A stretch of 5,615 nucleotides of DNA from Rhizobacter sp. (GTDB lineage: Bacteria > Pseudomonadota > Gammaproteobacteria > Burkholderiales > Burkholderiaceae). The position numbers and the translations under genes are program-made. Below the pieces are notes generated by a model, which searched no databases, was not told the origin of the DNA, and saw only the letters and a list, made by a program, of their open reading frames with translations. Shown piece after piece: positions 1 to 5,615 of the stretch (positions are counted from its first letter, which is position 1; each line of letters opens with the position of its first letter). The stretch covers positions 1 to 5,615 of the forward strand of contig JACMKW010000615.1 of NCBI GenBank assembly GCA_014379885.1, in the 5' to 3' direction.

Positions 1-2
1 TG

Positions 3-137
3 CTGTTCGGCTGTTCGAACCAGGAGATCAGCTCGTCCACCGGGTTGTCGCTCGGCACGATCAAGAACTACGTCTCGACGATCCTGCTCGCGCTCGACGT
101 GAAGTCGCGCTCGCACCTGATCAGCCTGTTCAGGTAG
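3..137 (+). CDS. Response regulator, LuxR/FixJ type, C-terminal fragment (5' end outside window)
   Basis: Only the last 44 codons are present, read in frame from position 3 to the TAG at 135-137. The translation starts LFGCSNQEISSSTGLS, continues with LGTIKNYVSTILLALDV and ends KSRSHLISLFR. This is the classic LuxR-family (GerE) helix-turn-helix: a 'G.SN.EI' first helix, a turn, a 'GTIKNYVS.IL' recognition helix, then the '(L)DVKSRS..I' fourth helix. In this family the HTH is normally the output domain of a NarL/FixJ-type response regulator that binds DNA as a dimer. The receiver domain is not visible here, so calling it a response regulator rests on the adjacent hybrid kinase 18 bp downstream; a receiver-less LuxR protein cannot be excluded. 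The stop lies in the same reading frame as the kinase start, separated by six codons. Target genes are unknown. Confidence 0.85.
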   Translation: MFGCSNQEISSSTGLSLGTIKNYVSTILLALDVKSRSHLISLFR

Positions 138-155
138 ACGGCACACACCGGCCCA

Positions 156-1952
156 GTGTCTTTTCAGCTCTCGCCTTCCAGCCCCGTCGGCAACACCGAC
201 GCCCCCGCCGAAGAAGGGCCTGATCGCAGGCACGAACGAACACGCGCCTCGCAGCTGATGCGGCTGTTTCGCCACGGCCCCGTCACCTTGGGCGTGTTGG
301 CCGGGCTGGCAGCGGCGTGCTGGCTTGCTTTTGCGGTTCTGTGGCCACCCGGTGCCGGCGTGTGGGCCTGGGCCGCCTTGGTGCATGGGCCGCAGGCCTT
401 GCACGCGTGGCTGTTGTGGGCTGTCAAGAACGCGGGCCGGGGCGCGCTCGCGCAGGCCCGGCACTGGCTGCGCCTGTACCTGGGCGTGGTGCTGCTGTCG
501 GCGGTGAGCTGGGGGCTGGCACCCTGCTTCTTGTTGACCGAGCCGCGCTTCGTGCCCACGGTGCCGCTGGTGCTCTTGCTGTTGGGCTTGGGTGCTGCCG
601 GGGCGCACCAAGTGGCCGCCCATCGCTGGGCCATCTACCTGTGGCTGCTGCCCTTGCTCGGGCCACTGGTGGCCTTCATGCTGTACCTCGGCACACCCAC
701 AACGCTCACCCTCGCCCCACTCGCAGCGGCGTTCTTTTTTGCGTGCATCTTCTTTGCCAGCGCGCGCCACCGGCTGCTGATGAAAGAGCTGCAGACCAAG
801 CTCGACAACGACGCACTGGTGCGAGCGCTGCGCCAACAGGTGGTGCTGGTGGAGCAGGCCAACCGTGAGAAGAGCCGCTTTCTCGCATCGGCCAGCCATG
901 ACCTGCGCCAACCGATGCACGCGCTGGGCTTGTTTACCGCCACGCTGGAAAAACGCCTGGCCGGCACCACGCTGCAGCCGCTGGTGAAGAACATGATCCG
1001 CTCGATTGACGCGCTGGAGCAGTCTTTCACCTCCATGCTCGACATCTCCAAGCTCGATGCCGGTGTGATCGAGCCCAACCTGCAGCCCTTCCCCATTCGT
1101 GACCTGTTCCGCGTGCTGCACATGCACTGCGCCGGCCAGGCCGAAGAGCTGGGCCTGGGCATGCGCTTCAAGGCCGGCGGCAAGATCGTGATGAGCGACC
1201 CGCACCTGCTGGAACGGGTGCTGAGCAACCTGATCCACAACGCCATTCGCTACACGCAGGAGGGCGGCATCGTGGTGGTGGCGCGCACACGGGCCAGCGC
1301 GGTGAGCATCGAGGTCTGGGACACCGGCATCGGCATCCCCGCAGAAGAGCTGCCCAAGGTGTTCGACGAGTTCTACCAGGTGGGCAACCCGGGGCGCGAC
1401 CGCTCGCGGGGCCTGGGCATGGGGCTGGCCATCGTCAAGCGACTGGTGTTGCTGATGGGGCACCAGCTCGAAGTGGTGTCGCGCCCGGGCCGCGGCACGG
1501 TGTTTCGCATTCTCATCAAGGCCACCGAGTTCGACGAGTTGGACAACCTCGTGGTGGCCGCCGACACCGTGCCCTCGCCCATCGATGCAAGCCGCACGCT
1601 GCTGCTGATCGACGACGAAGAAAGCATTCGGGTCGGCATGAGCGACCTGCTTCAGACCTGGGGCTACCACGTGCTCACCGCCGCCACCATTCAAGAGGCC
1701 TGCACCGAAGTGCGGCGCCACGCGGGGGTGATCGACATCGTGGTGTCTGACTTGCGGCTGGCGAATGAAGAAGACGGCATCGACGCCATCGAGCGGGTGC
1801 GTGCGGTGTATGGCGCACCGCTGCCGGCACTGCTGATCACCGGCGACACCTCGCCCGACGAGGTGAAACGTGTGCACAGCAGCGGGCACCAGGTGCTGTT
1901 CAAACCGGTGCGCACGCGCGAGCTGTATGCGGTGTTACGCAGCGTTCCGTAG
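156..1952 (+). CDS. Membrane-bound hybrid sensor histidine kinase with C-terminal receiver
   Basis: 598 residues. N-terminal part: a polar tail (1-38), then six hydrophobic segments at roughly 41-62, 67-90, 104-127, 133-151, 157-178 and 181-201, followed by a charged, probably coiled-coil linker (about 205-240). I recognise no named sensor domain, so the membrane bundle itself may be the sensor. The HisKA H-box SASHDLRQPMHAL gives phospho-acceptor His248. The HATPase_c domain shows an N-box (NLIHNAIRYT, Asn362), a G1 box (VWDTGIGIP, Asp389) and a G2 box (RGLGMGLAIV, about 418-426). The receiver (about 481-597) has the acidic pair Asp486/Asp487, phospho-acceptor Asp532 (VVSDLRL), Thr562 and Lys583. 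All catalytic residues are present, so it should autophosphorylate at the inner membrane and pass phosphate to its own receiver and/or the upstream LuxR-type regulator. The GTG at 156 is the first usable start after the upstream stop, but no clear Shine-Dalgarno precedes it; ATG 258 (Met35) is an alternative that keeps all membrane segments. Signal and target genes are unknown. Confidence 0.93.
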   Translation: MSFQLSPSSPVGNTDAPAEEGPDRRHERTRASQLMRLFRHGPVTLGVLAGLAAACWLAFAVLWPPGAGVWAWAALVHGPQALHAWLLWAVKNAGRGALAQARHWLRLYLGVVLLSAVSWGLAPCFLLTEPRFVPTVPLVLLLLGLGAAGAHQVAAHRWAIYLWLLPLLGPLVAFMLYLGTPTTLTLAPLAAAFFFACIFFASARHRLLMKELQTKLDNDALVRALRQQVVLVEQANREKSRFLASASHDLRQPMHALGLFTATLEKRLAGTTLQPLVKNMIRSIDALEQSFTSMLDISKLDAGVIEPNLQPFPIRDLFRVLHMHCAGQAEELGLGMRFKAGGKIVMSDPHLLERVLSNLIHNAIRYTQEGGIVVVARTRASAVSIEVWDTGIGIPAEELPKVFDEFYQVGNPGRDRSRGLGMGLAIVKRLVLLMGHQLEVVSRPGRGTVFRILIKATEFDELDNLVVAADTVPSPIDASRTLLLIDDEESIRVGMSDLLQTWGYHVLTAATIQEACTEVRRHAGVIDIVVSDLRLANEEDGIDAIERVRAVYGAPLPALLITGDTSPDEVKRVHSSGHQVLFKPVRTRELYAVLRSVP

Positions 1953-1981
1953 CCCCTAGAAGATCATGTGCGTCACCTTGG

Positions 1982-1995
1982 TCACTTGTGAGTGA
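1982..1995. promoter_or_regulatory. Small hyphenated palindrome, possible operator
   Basis: TCACT-TGTG-AGTGA is a perfect 5-bp inverted repeat around a 4-bp centre, 30 bp after the kinase stop. It overlaps the -35-like hexamer of the weak promoter candidate, the place where a dimeric regulator would sit. A single short palindrome of this size can arise by chance, and nothing ties it to the LuxR-type regulator encoded upstream. Confidence 0.2.
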
Positions 1996-2015
1996 ATGAC
2001 ACGCGCACCTAGCAT
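1986..2015 (+). promoter_or_regulatory. Weak sigma70-like promoter candidate for the CHAT-transporter operon
   Basis: TTGTGA (1986-1991) and TAGCAT (2010-2015) each match four of six bases of the -35 and -10 consensus and are 18 bp apart. If used, transcription would start near 2022, and the 77-bp inverted repeat would lie in the leader of the CHAT mRNA. The match is poor and rests on pattern alone. The 201-bp gap between kinase and CHAT gene makes some promoter here likely, but read-through from the kinase gene is equally possible. Confidence 0.22.
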
Positions 2016-2044
2016 CGGCCGAGTTTCACCATGGCCTGTCCTCG

Positions 2045-2121
2045 TCTCCGTTCGGGCTGACCCTGTCGAAGCCGGCCGCAGTGCACGGCGCACCCTTCGA
2101 CATGCTCAGGGCGAACGGAGA
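2045..2121. repeat. Intergenic imperfect inverted repeat, dispersed REP-like element
   Basis: Two 26-base arms (2046-2071 and 2095-2120) pair at 22 of 26 positions around a 23-base loop. The outer stem CTCCGTTCG/CGAACGGAG and the inner stem TGTCGAAG/CTTCGACA are perfect, and one more T-A pair (2045/2121) extends the base. The arm sequence resembles a dispersed intergenic repeat I recall from many betaproteobacterial genomes (core like TTCGGGCTGA..CTGTCGAAG). Read through on the + strand it gives the peptide VRADPVEAG...LRHAQGERRG, a familiar spurious translation of such elements. It could form a strong hairpin in RNA, but no T-run follows, so it is not an ordinary intrinsic terminator. It sits 33 bp before the CHAT start and may affect leader folding or mRNA stability. 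Confidence 0.72.
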
Positions 2122-2141
2122 GGGACGAAGGTCGCTCCTAG

Positions 2142-2146
2142 AAAGG
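2142..2146 (+). promoter_or_regulatory. Shine-Dalgarno-like AAAGG for the CHAT gene
   Basis: AAAGG ends 7 bases before the GTG at 2154, good spacing, whereas it lies 16 bases before the in-frame ATG at 2163. It is the reason for preferring the GTG. It is a short match and the choice changes the protein by only three residues. Confidence 0.45.
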
Positions 2147-2153
2147 CAAGTCC

Positions 2154-4265
2154 GTGCGGACCATGCATAAAGCAGTTTTAGCAATCATCTATGCGGTGCT
2201 TTGCACCGCTACAGCGTCAAGCCACGCCCAAGACCTGGCCCCCGCCAGTGCCGTCGCCCGCGACGCACTCGCCCGCCACCGCGACGCCAACGGCCTGCTC
2301 GCGCTCAGCGCCGAAGGCCGTGCGCTGTACGAGCGTGACGTGATCAAGCTCGATGGCTACGGTTACTGCGGCCGATCCATTGCGCTGGCCGAACAAGGTG
2401 AATTCCGCCAAAGCATCCGCGCCGCCAGCAAGGCCTTGCACCTCGGCAACACCAGCGACAACGAAGACCTGCGCTCGCTCGCCCAGCGCGACCTGGCCAT
2501 TGCCTACAACTACGCCGGCCTGCTCAACGAAGCCGAGCGTTTTGCCAACGGCGCGCTGGCTTTAAAACCAAAACAACCGCAGCAAGCCCATGCACCCGCC
2601 TACAAAGTGCTGGGCGACGTGGCCGTGCGCCGCGCCCGTTACGGCGATGCGGCTGATGCCTACAAGCGCAGCCTCGACCTCGCCAGCGACCGCTTCCGCC
2701 CGCTGGTGCAGGTGTCTTTGGCCAACGCCTATACCGCCGCCGGCCGCCCGCGCGAAGCGCTGGAGCAGCTTGACCAACTGCCCGCCCGCGAAGCCGAAAA
2801 ACTCGGCGCCTTCTACAGCCGCAGCCGTGCCAACGCCCTGCTCGCCGCCAACCTGCCCGACCCGGCGCTGCTTCTTTTCAAGCAGATCGCCGCCGACACC
2901 ACCTCGGGCGATGCGCTCTACAACCGCCTCTGGGCCACCGAAGGCATGGGCCGCGTCGAGCTGCAGCGCGGCAACAAGCCGGCAGCGCTCAAGTCGTACC
3001 TCGAAACCGTGCGCTTGGCCGACAGTCTGCGCGGCAAGTTTCAGAGCGAAGAATTCAAGACCGGTTTGTTCGGCGACATCCAGAAGGTATTCGACGCGGC
3101 CCTTGATCTCTCCATCACCACACGCGACTTCGAAGCAGCCTGGACGCTCTCCGAAGCCTCACGCTCACGCCAGCTGCTCGATTCCATCCGTGACCGCGCC
3201 GCCGATTCACTGGCCGAGCAGCGTGTGACCCTGGCCGAGCTGCAAAAGACACTCGCCTCGGGCGAAGCGGTGCTGCAGTTCCATGTGCTCGACAACCGCA
3301 GCATCGTCTGGCTGATCACACGCACTGGCATGTCAGCTGCCGTCATCCCGCAAGGCCAAGCCGGCTTGGCGGCGCTGGTTGAAAACTTCCGCAGCAGCGT
3401 GATCGAGCGCCGCCGCGACACCACCCAACTTGCCGCCGGGCTGCACAAGCTGCTGCTGGCCGAGCTTGACCTCACGCCGGTGCTGCGGCTCTTCGTGGTG
3501 CCGCACGGCCCGCTGCACTACCTGCCGTTCCAGGCCTTGCACGACGGGCGCGGTTTTCTGATCGAACGCACTGCCATGACGGTGTGGCCTTCGTCGGCCG
3601 TGGGCGCGCGGCTGCAGGCTCGTGGCGCTGCACCTGCGCCGGTGCTGCTGGGTTTTGGCAACCCGAGCACCGACAAGAACGTGCCGCTGCCCGGCGCCGA
3701 GCGCGAAGTGCAGCAAGTGGCCAAGCTCTTCCCGCGCAACGAGGTGTTTGTGCAGCAAGAAGCCACCAAGGAGCGCTTCAAGGCCGGCGCCAGCAAGGCC
3801 AACATGGTGCACGTGGCGGCGCACGCCGAACTGGATGACGTGGACCCGCTGTTTTCGCGCATCTTGTTCGCCGCCACCACCACCGAGCCCGGCCTGCTCG
3901 AAGCGCGCGAGATCTACACGCTCGATTTGCGCGGCGTGCGCCTCATCACCCTCTCGGCCTGCGAAAGCGGGCTTGGCCGCGTGGCGCGCGGCGACGAGAT
4001 CATCGGCTTCACGCGCTCACTGCTCTCGGCCGGCGCCAACAGCATCGTGGCTTCGCTCTGGCCCGTGGCCGACGACTCCACCGATGTGCTGATGGGCCGC
4101 CTGTACCGCGAACTGGCCAGCGGCCGCGACCTGATGGCCGGCATGCAGCTAGCGCAACTCGAAGTGCAAAAGAACCGCCGCTTTGCCCACCCCTTCTTCT
4201 GGGCTCCGTTCAACGTGATCGGAAATGGGCGGCTGTTGATCGCTGGCAACGAGGTGGTGCGATGA
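2154..4265 (+). CDS. Exported TPR-CHAT domain protein (putative caspase-like periplasmic protease)
   Basis: 703 residues. The N-terminus is a Sec signal peptide: basic start, hydrophobic core AVLAIIYAVLCTATA, likely cleavage after SHA (Ala25|Gln26). Residues about 60-345 are alpha-helical with TPR-like repeats, clearest at about 108-141, 147-178, 183-211 and 258-292, ending in the EASRSRQLLDSI helix typical just before CHAT domains. The CHAT domain spans about 365-700: LHYLPFQALHD (454-464), GFGNP (500-504), LPGAEREV (512-519), HVAAHAEL with probable catalytic His557, LITLSACESGLG with probable catalytic Cys603, then AGANSIVASLWPVAD and HPFFWAPFNVIGN. CHAT belongs to the caspase/separase-like clan CD cysteine peptidases, and TPRs usually bind the partner or substrate. 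Both catalytic residues are present; the residue after His557 is Ala where Gly is common. The signal peptide puts it in the periplasm or beyond. Start: GTG 2154, by spacing to AAAGG; ATG 2163 is a close alternative. The stop overlaps the TpsB start by 4 bp. Proteolytic activity and substrate are inferred. Confidence 0.92.
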   Translation: MRTMHKAVLAIIYAVLCTATASSHAQDLAPASAVARDALARHRDANGLLALSAEGRALYERDVIKLDGYGYCGRSIALAEQGEFRQSIRAASKALHLGNTSDNEDLRSLAQRDLAIAYNYAGLLNEAERFANGALALKPKQPQQAHAPAYKVLGDVAVRRARYGDAADAYKRSLDLASDRFRPLVQVSLANAYTAAGRPREALEQLDQLPAREAEKLGAFYSRSRANALLAANLPDPALLLFKQIAADTTSGDALYNRLWATEGMGRVELQRGNKPAALKSYLETVRLADSLRGKFQSEEFKTGLFGDIQKVFDAALDLSITTRDFEAAWTLSEASRSRQLLDSIRDRAADSLAEQRVTLAELQKTLASGEAVLQFHVLDNRSIVWLITRTGMSAAVIPQGQAGLAALVENFRSSVIERRRDTTQLAAGLHKLLLAELDLTPVLRLFVVPHGPLHYLPFQALHDGRGFLIERTAMTVWPSSAVGARLQARGAAPAPVLLGFGNPSTDKNVPLPGAEREVQQVAKLFPRNEVFVQQEATKERFKAGASKANMVHVAAHAELDDVDPLFSRILFAATTTEPGLLEAREIYTLDLRGVRLITLSACESGLGRVARGDEIIGFTRSLLSAGANSIVASLWPVADDSTDVLMGRLYRELASGRDLMAGMQLAQLEVQKNRRFAHPFFWAPFNVIGNGRLLIAGNEVVR
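4251..4256 (+). promoter_or_regulatory. Shine-Dalgarno GAGGTG of the transporter gene, inside the CHAT gene end
   Basis: GAGGTG is a six-base exact match to the region complementary to the 16S rRNA tail and ends 5 bases before the ATG at 4262. It lies within the last codons of the CHAT gene, so ribosomes finishing CHAT would land on it. This supports ATG 4262 as the start and suggests translational coupling. Confidence 0.6.
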
Positions 4266-4297
4266 GCTTCGCAAGAGAGATGAGATTCGCAAGAGAT
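4262..4297 (+). repeat. 18-bp tandem duplication carrying the transporter start codon
   Basis: Positions 4262-4279 and 4280-4297 are adjacent copies identical at 16 of 18 bases (differences at unit positions 6 and 18). Each starts with ATG and contains TTCGCAAGAGA, giving the peptide MSFARE-MRFARD. The unit is a multiple of three, so the frame is kept and two in-frame ATGs result. The purine-rich AAGAGAG end of copy 1 lies directly before the second ATG. Confidence 0.8.
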
Positions 4298-5615
4298 GAC
4301 ATTGCCCGCATGCCCACAACCGCTCAGGGCTGGTGGTTCGCGCGGGCCGCTACGGTTTGCTTCTCTACCGTTTGCGTCTCAATGGCCCAGGCCCAAACCG
4401 CCCCCCTGCGCAACACACCGCCAGCCGCCGCCGCGTCAGCCCCCGTCAACAGCAGCAGCACCACCAACGGCAAGTTCCTGTTGAAGGAAGTGCGCTTCAG
4501 CCCCACCCGCGCCGTGCCTGCCGCAGAGCTGCAAGACCTCGTCAAACCCTTCATCGGCCGCGAGATCGACGCCGCCGAGCTGACCGTCATCAGCGCCGCC
4601 GTGCGCCGTGCGTATGAACAGCGCGGTTTCGGCATGGCTGGCGTGGGCTACCCGCCGCAGGACCTGACACAAGGTGTACTGCAGATCACCATCGTGGAGC
4701 CGCAAGTCGAGCGGGTGGTGATCGAGCCTGTGGGCAAGCCACCGGTGTCGACGGCACGCGCCACCGCCGTGCTTGACAAGGCCGGCGTGCGCGCCGGCCA
4801 GCCGCTGGATCTGCAAGCCCTCGACCGCGCCATGTTCACCCTGAACGACTGGCCTGGTGTGTCGGCCAAGACCACCTTGCTGCCCACTGGCGACGAGGGC
4901 AAGTACAAGGTCAGCGTGCAGACCGAGCGCCGCCGCGCCTGGGACGCGAGCGTCGATTTCGACAACCACGGCTCTTCGGTCAGTGGCCGTTACCGCCTGG
5001 GCACCTTGCTGCGCTGGAACAACCCCGCCGGCATCGGCGACAACCTCGATCTACGGCTGCTCGCCTCCAACGGCGCCGGCACCACCGTCGGCCGGTTGGG
5101 CTATGAGGCACCGATTGGCTACACACCTTGGCGTGCGGGCGTTGGTTATTCGCGTGTGGGCTATGAGCTGGGCGAGCAGTTCGAAGCGGCCGACGTCAGC
5201 GGCAAGGCCGACGTGTTTGATGTCTCCGTGTCCTACCCCTTCGTGCGCAGCCGCGAGAGCAACCTGGTGGGCCGCCTGGCCCTGGTCAACAAGAAGCTCT
5301 CCGACGACGTGGGCGAGTTCATCTCATCCGAAAAAACCATTCGTGCGGCCGAGCTCACCTTGGCCTTCGAAGCCCGCAGCAACTGGGGCCGCGGCGGCTA
5401 CAGCGGCGGCACCGTCGGGCTGCAACTGGGCAAGCTGACCGACAACAGCGCGTCACCCGGCGACACCACAACCCATGGCAACTTCACCAAGCTGAGCGTG
5501 CAGGCCACGCGCCTGCAGGCGCTCACGCGCACCTTCTCGCTGTTTGTGGGTGCAGCCGGCCAGTGGGCCAACAAGAACCTCGACAACGCAGAGAAGTTCA
5601 CCCTCGGCGGTGACA
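4262..5615 (+). CDS. Two-partner secretion outer-membrane transporter, TpsB (ShlB/FhaC/HecB family), 3' end outside window
   Basis: The frame stays open from ATG 4262 to the window edge (451 codons). Residues 17-44 form a Sec signal peptide (core ARAATVCFSTVCVSMAQA, likely cleavage Ala44|Gln45), followed by an Ala/Pro/Ser-rich linker to about 70. POTRA 1 (about 71-147) contains the family pattern YEQRGFGMAGVGYPPQDLTQGVLQITIVE. POTRA 2 (about 148-222) includes AGQPLDLQALDRAMFTLNDWPG. The barrel then starts with the ShlB signature FDNHGSSVSGRYRLG and NNPAGIGDNLDL (about 233-264). The last residues, FTLGGD, match the segment just before the VRGY/H loop-6 motif of Omp85-type porins, so the loop and the final strands are missing. 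Such proteins bind the TPS domain of an exoprotein in the periplasm through their POTRAs and secrete it. Full-length members have roughly 550-600 residues, so about 100-150 are outside. ATG 4262 has the best Shine-Dalgarno; ATG 4280 (Met7) and ATG 4310 (Met17) are alternatives, the last giving a normal-length signal peptide. Confidence 0.93.
   Translation, partial: MSFAREMRFARDDIARMPTTAQGWWFARAATVCFSTVCVSMAQAQTAPLRNTPPAAAASAPVNSSSTTNGKFLLKEVRFSPTRAVPAAELQDLVKPFIGREIDAAELTVISAAVRRAYEQRGFGMAGVGYPPQDLTQGVLQITIVEPQVERVVIEPVGKPPVSTARATAVLDKAGVRAGQPLDLQALDRAMFTLNDWPGVSAKTTLLPTGDEGKYKVSVQTERRRAWDASVDFDNHGSSVSGRYRLGTLLRWNNPAGIGDNLDLRLLASNGAGTTVGRLGYEAPIGYTPWRAGVGYSRVGYELGEQFEAADVSGKADVFDVSVSYPFVRSRESNLVGRLALVNKKLSDDVGEFISSEKTIRAAELTLAFEARSNWGRGGYSGGTVGLQLGKLTDNSASPGDTTTHGNFTKLSVQATRLQALTRTFSLFVGAAGQWANKNLDNAEKFTLGGD

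Noticed and set aside
635..1246. A 203-codon minus-strand ORF opposite the kinase gene
   Set aside because: It lies entirely within a well-supported gene, and its composition is Ser/Arg/Ala-rich with no recognisable domain. High-GC genes commonly leave long open antisense frames.
2045..2121. Intrinsic terminator for the kinase gene
   Set aside because: The hairpin is strong but long and imperfect, its stem base is followed by AGGGACGAAGG with no T-run, and it lies about 90 bp past the kinase stop. It fits a dispersed repeat better.
1996..2181. A 61-codon + strand ORF across the intergenic region
   Set aside because: Its translation (VRADPVEAG...LRHAQGERRG) is the read-through product of the inverted repeat, it has no clear Shine-Dalgarno, and it runs into the start of the CHAT gene. 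It is best seen as a spurious ORF made by the repeat.
2154..2240. Lipoprotein signal peptide on the CHAT protein (Cys17)
   Set aside because: The residues before Cys17 are A-V-L, and Leu at -1 does not fit a lipobox. A signal peptidase I site after SHA (Ala25) fits better.
4857..5438. A 193-codon + strand ORF in another frame inside the transporter gene
   Set aside because: The translation is a Pro/Ala/Ser/Trp-rich low-information shadow, while the overlapping frame from 4262 gives clear POTRA and ShlB barrel motifs.
1..5615. CRISPR array, tRNA, rRNA or insertion sequence
   Set aside because: No regularly spaced direct repeats, cloverleaf-like segments, rRNA stretches or transposase motifs were seen; coding sequence fills nearly all of the window. 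CHAT proteins occur in CRISPR-linked systems, but no cas gene is present and this CHAT protein has a signal peptide.

Overview
The base composition is strongly GC-rich, with G or C at most third codon positions. Protein styles (an SHDLRQP-type hybrid histidine kinase beside a LuxR-type regulator, a ShlB/FhaC-type secretion porin) and a dispersed inverted repeat of the TTCGGGCTGA..TGTCGAAG kind together suggest a betaproteobacterium, most likely Burkholderiales. This is inferred from style alone; nothing in the window fixes the genus.

Layout, all genes on the + strand: (1) positions 3-137, the last 44 codons of a response regulator, ending in a LuxR/FixJ-type helix-turn-helix. (2) Positions 156-1952, a 598-residue membrane-bound hybrid histidine kinase with six predicted membrane segments, HisKA, HATPase_c and a C-terminal receiver. 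It begins 18 bp after the regulator, so the two look like one two-component operon. (3) Positions 1953-2153, a 201-bp intergenic stretch holding a small palindrome, a weak promoter candidate and a 77-bp imperfect inverted repeat. (4) Positions 2154-4265, a 703-residue exported TPR-CHAT protein (caspase-like fold, His557/Cys603). (5) Positions 4262 to the window end, the first 451 codons of a two-partner-secretion outer-membrane transporter (TpsB; ShlB/FhaC/HecB family) with a signal peptide, two POTRA domains and the start of the beta-barrel. The window cuts it just after a FTLGGD motif.

Genes 4 and 5 overlap by 4 bp (ATGA), and the second has a good Shine-Dalgarno inside the end of the first, so they are probably translationally coupled. 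The working picture is a periplasmic CHAT protease made together with an outer-membrane secretion porin, with the exoprotein substrate (TpsA) probably encoded beyond the right edge. Control of this pair by the upstream two-component system is possible from position alone but is not shown by the sequence. The most interesting point is the coupling of an exported CHAT protease to a TpsB transporter. Next are a tandem 18-bp duplication that doubles the start region of the transporter gene, and the inverted repeat lying in the probable leader of the CHAT gene.
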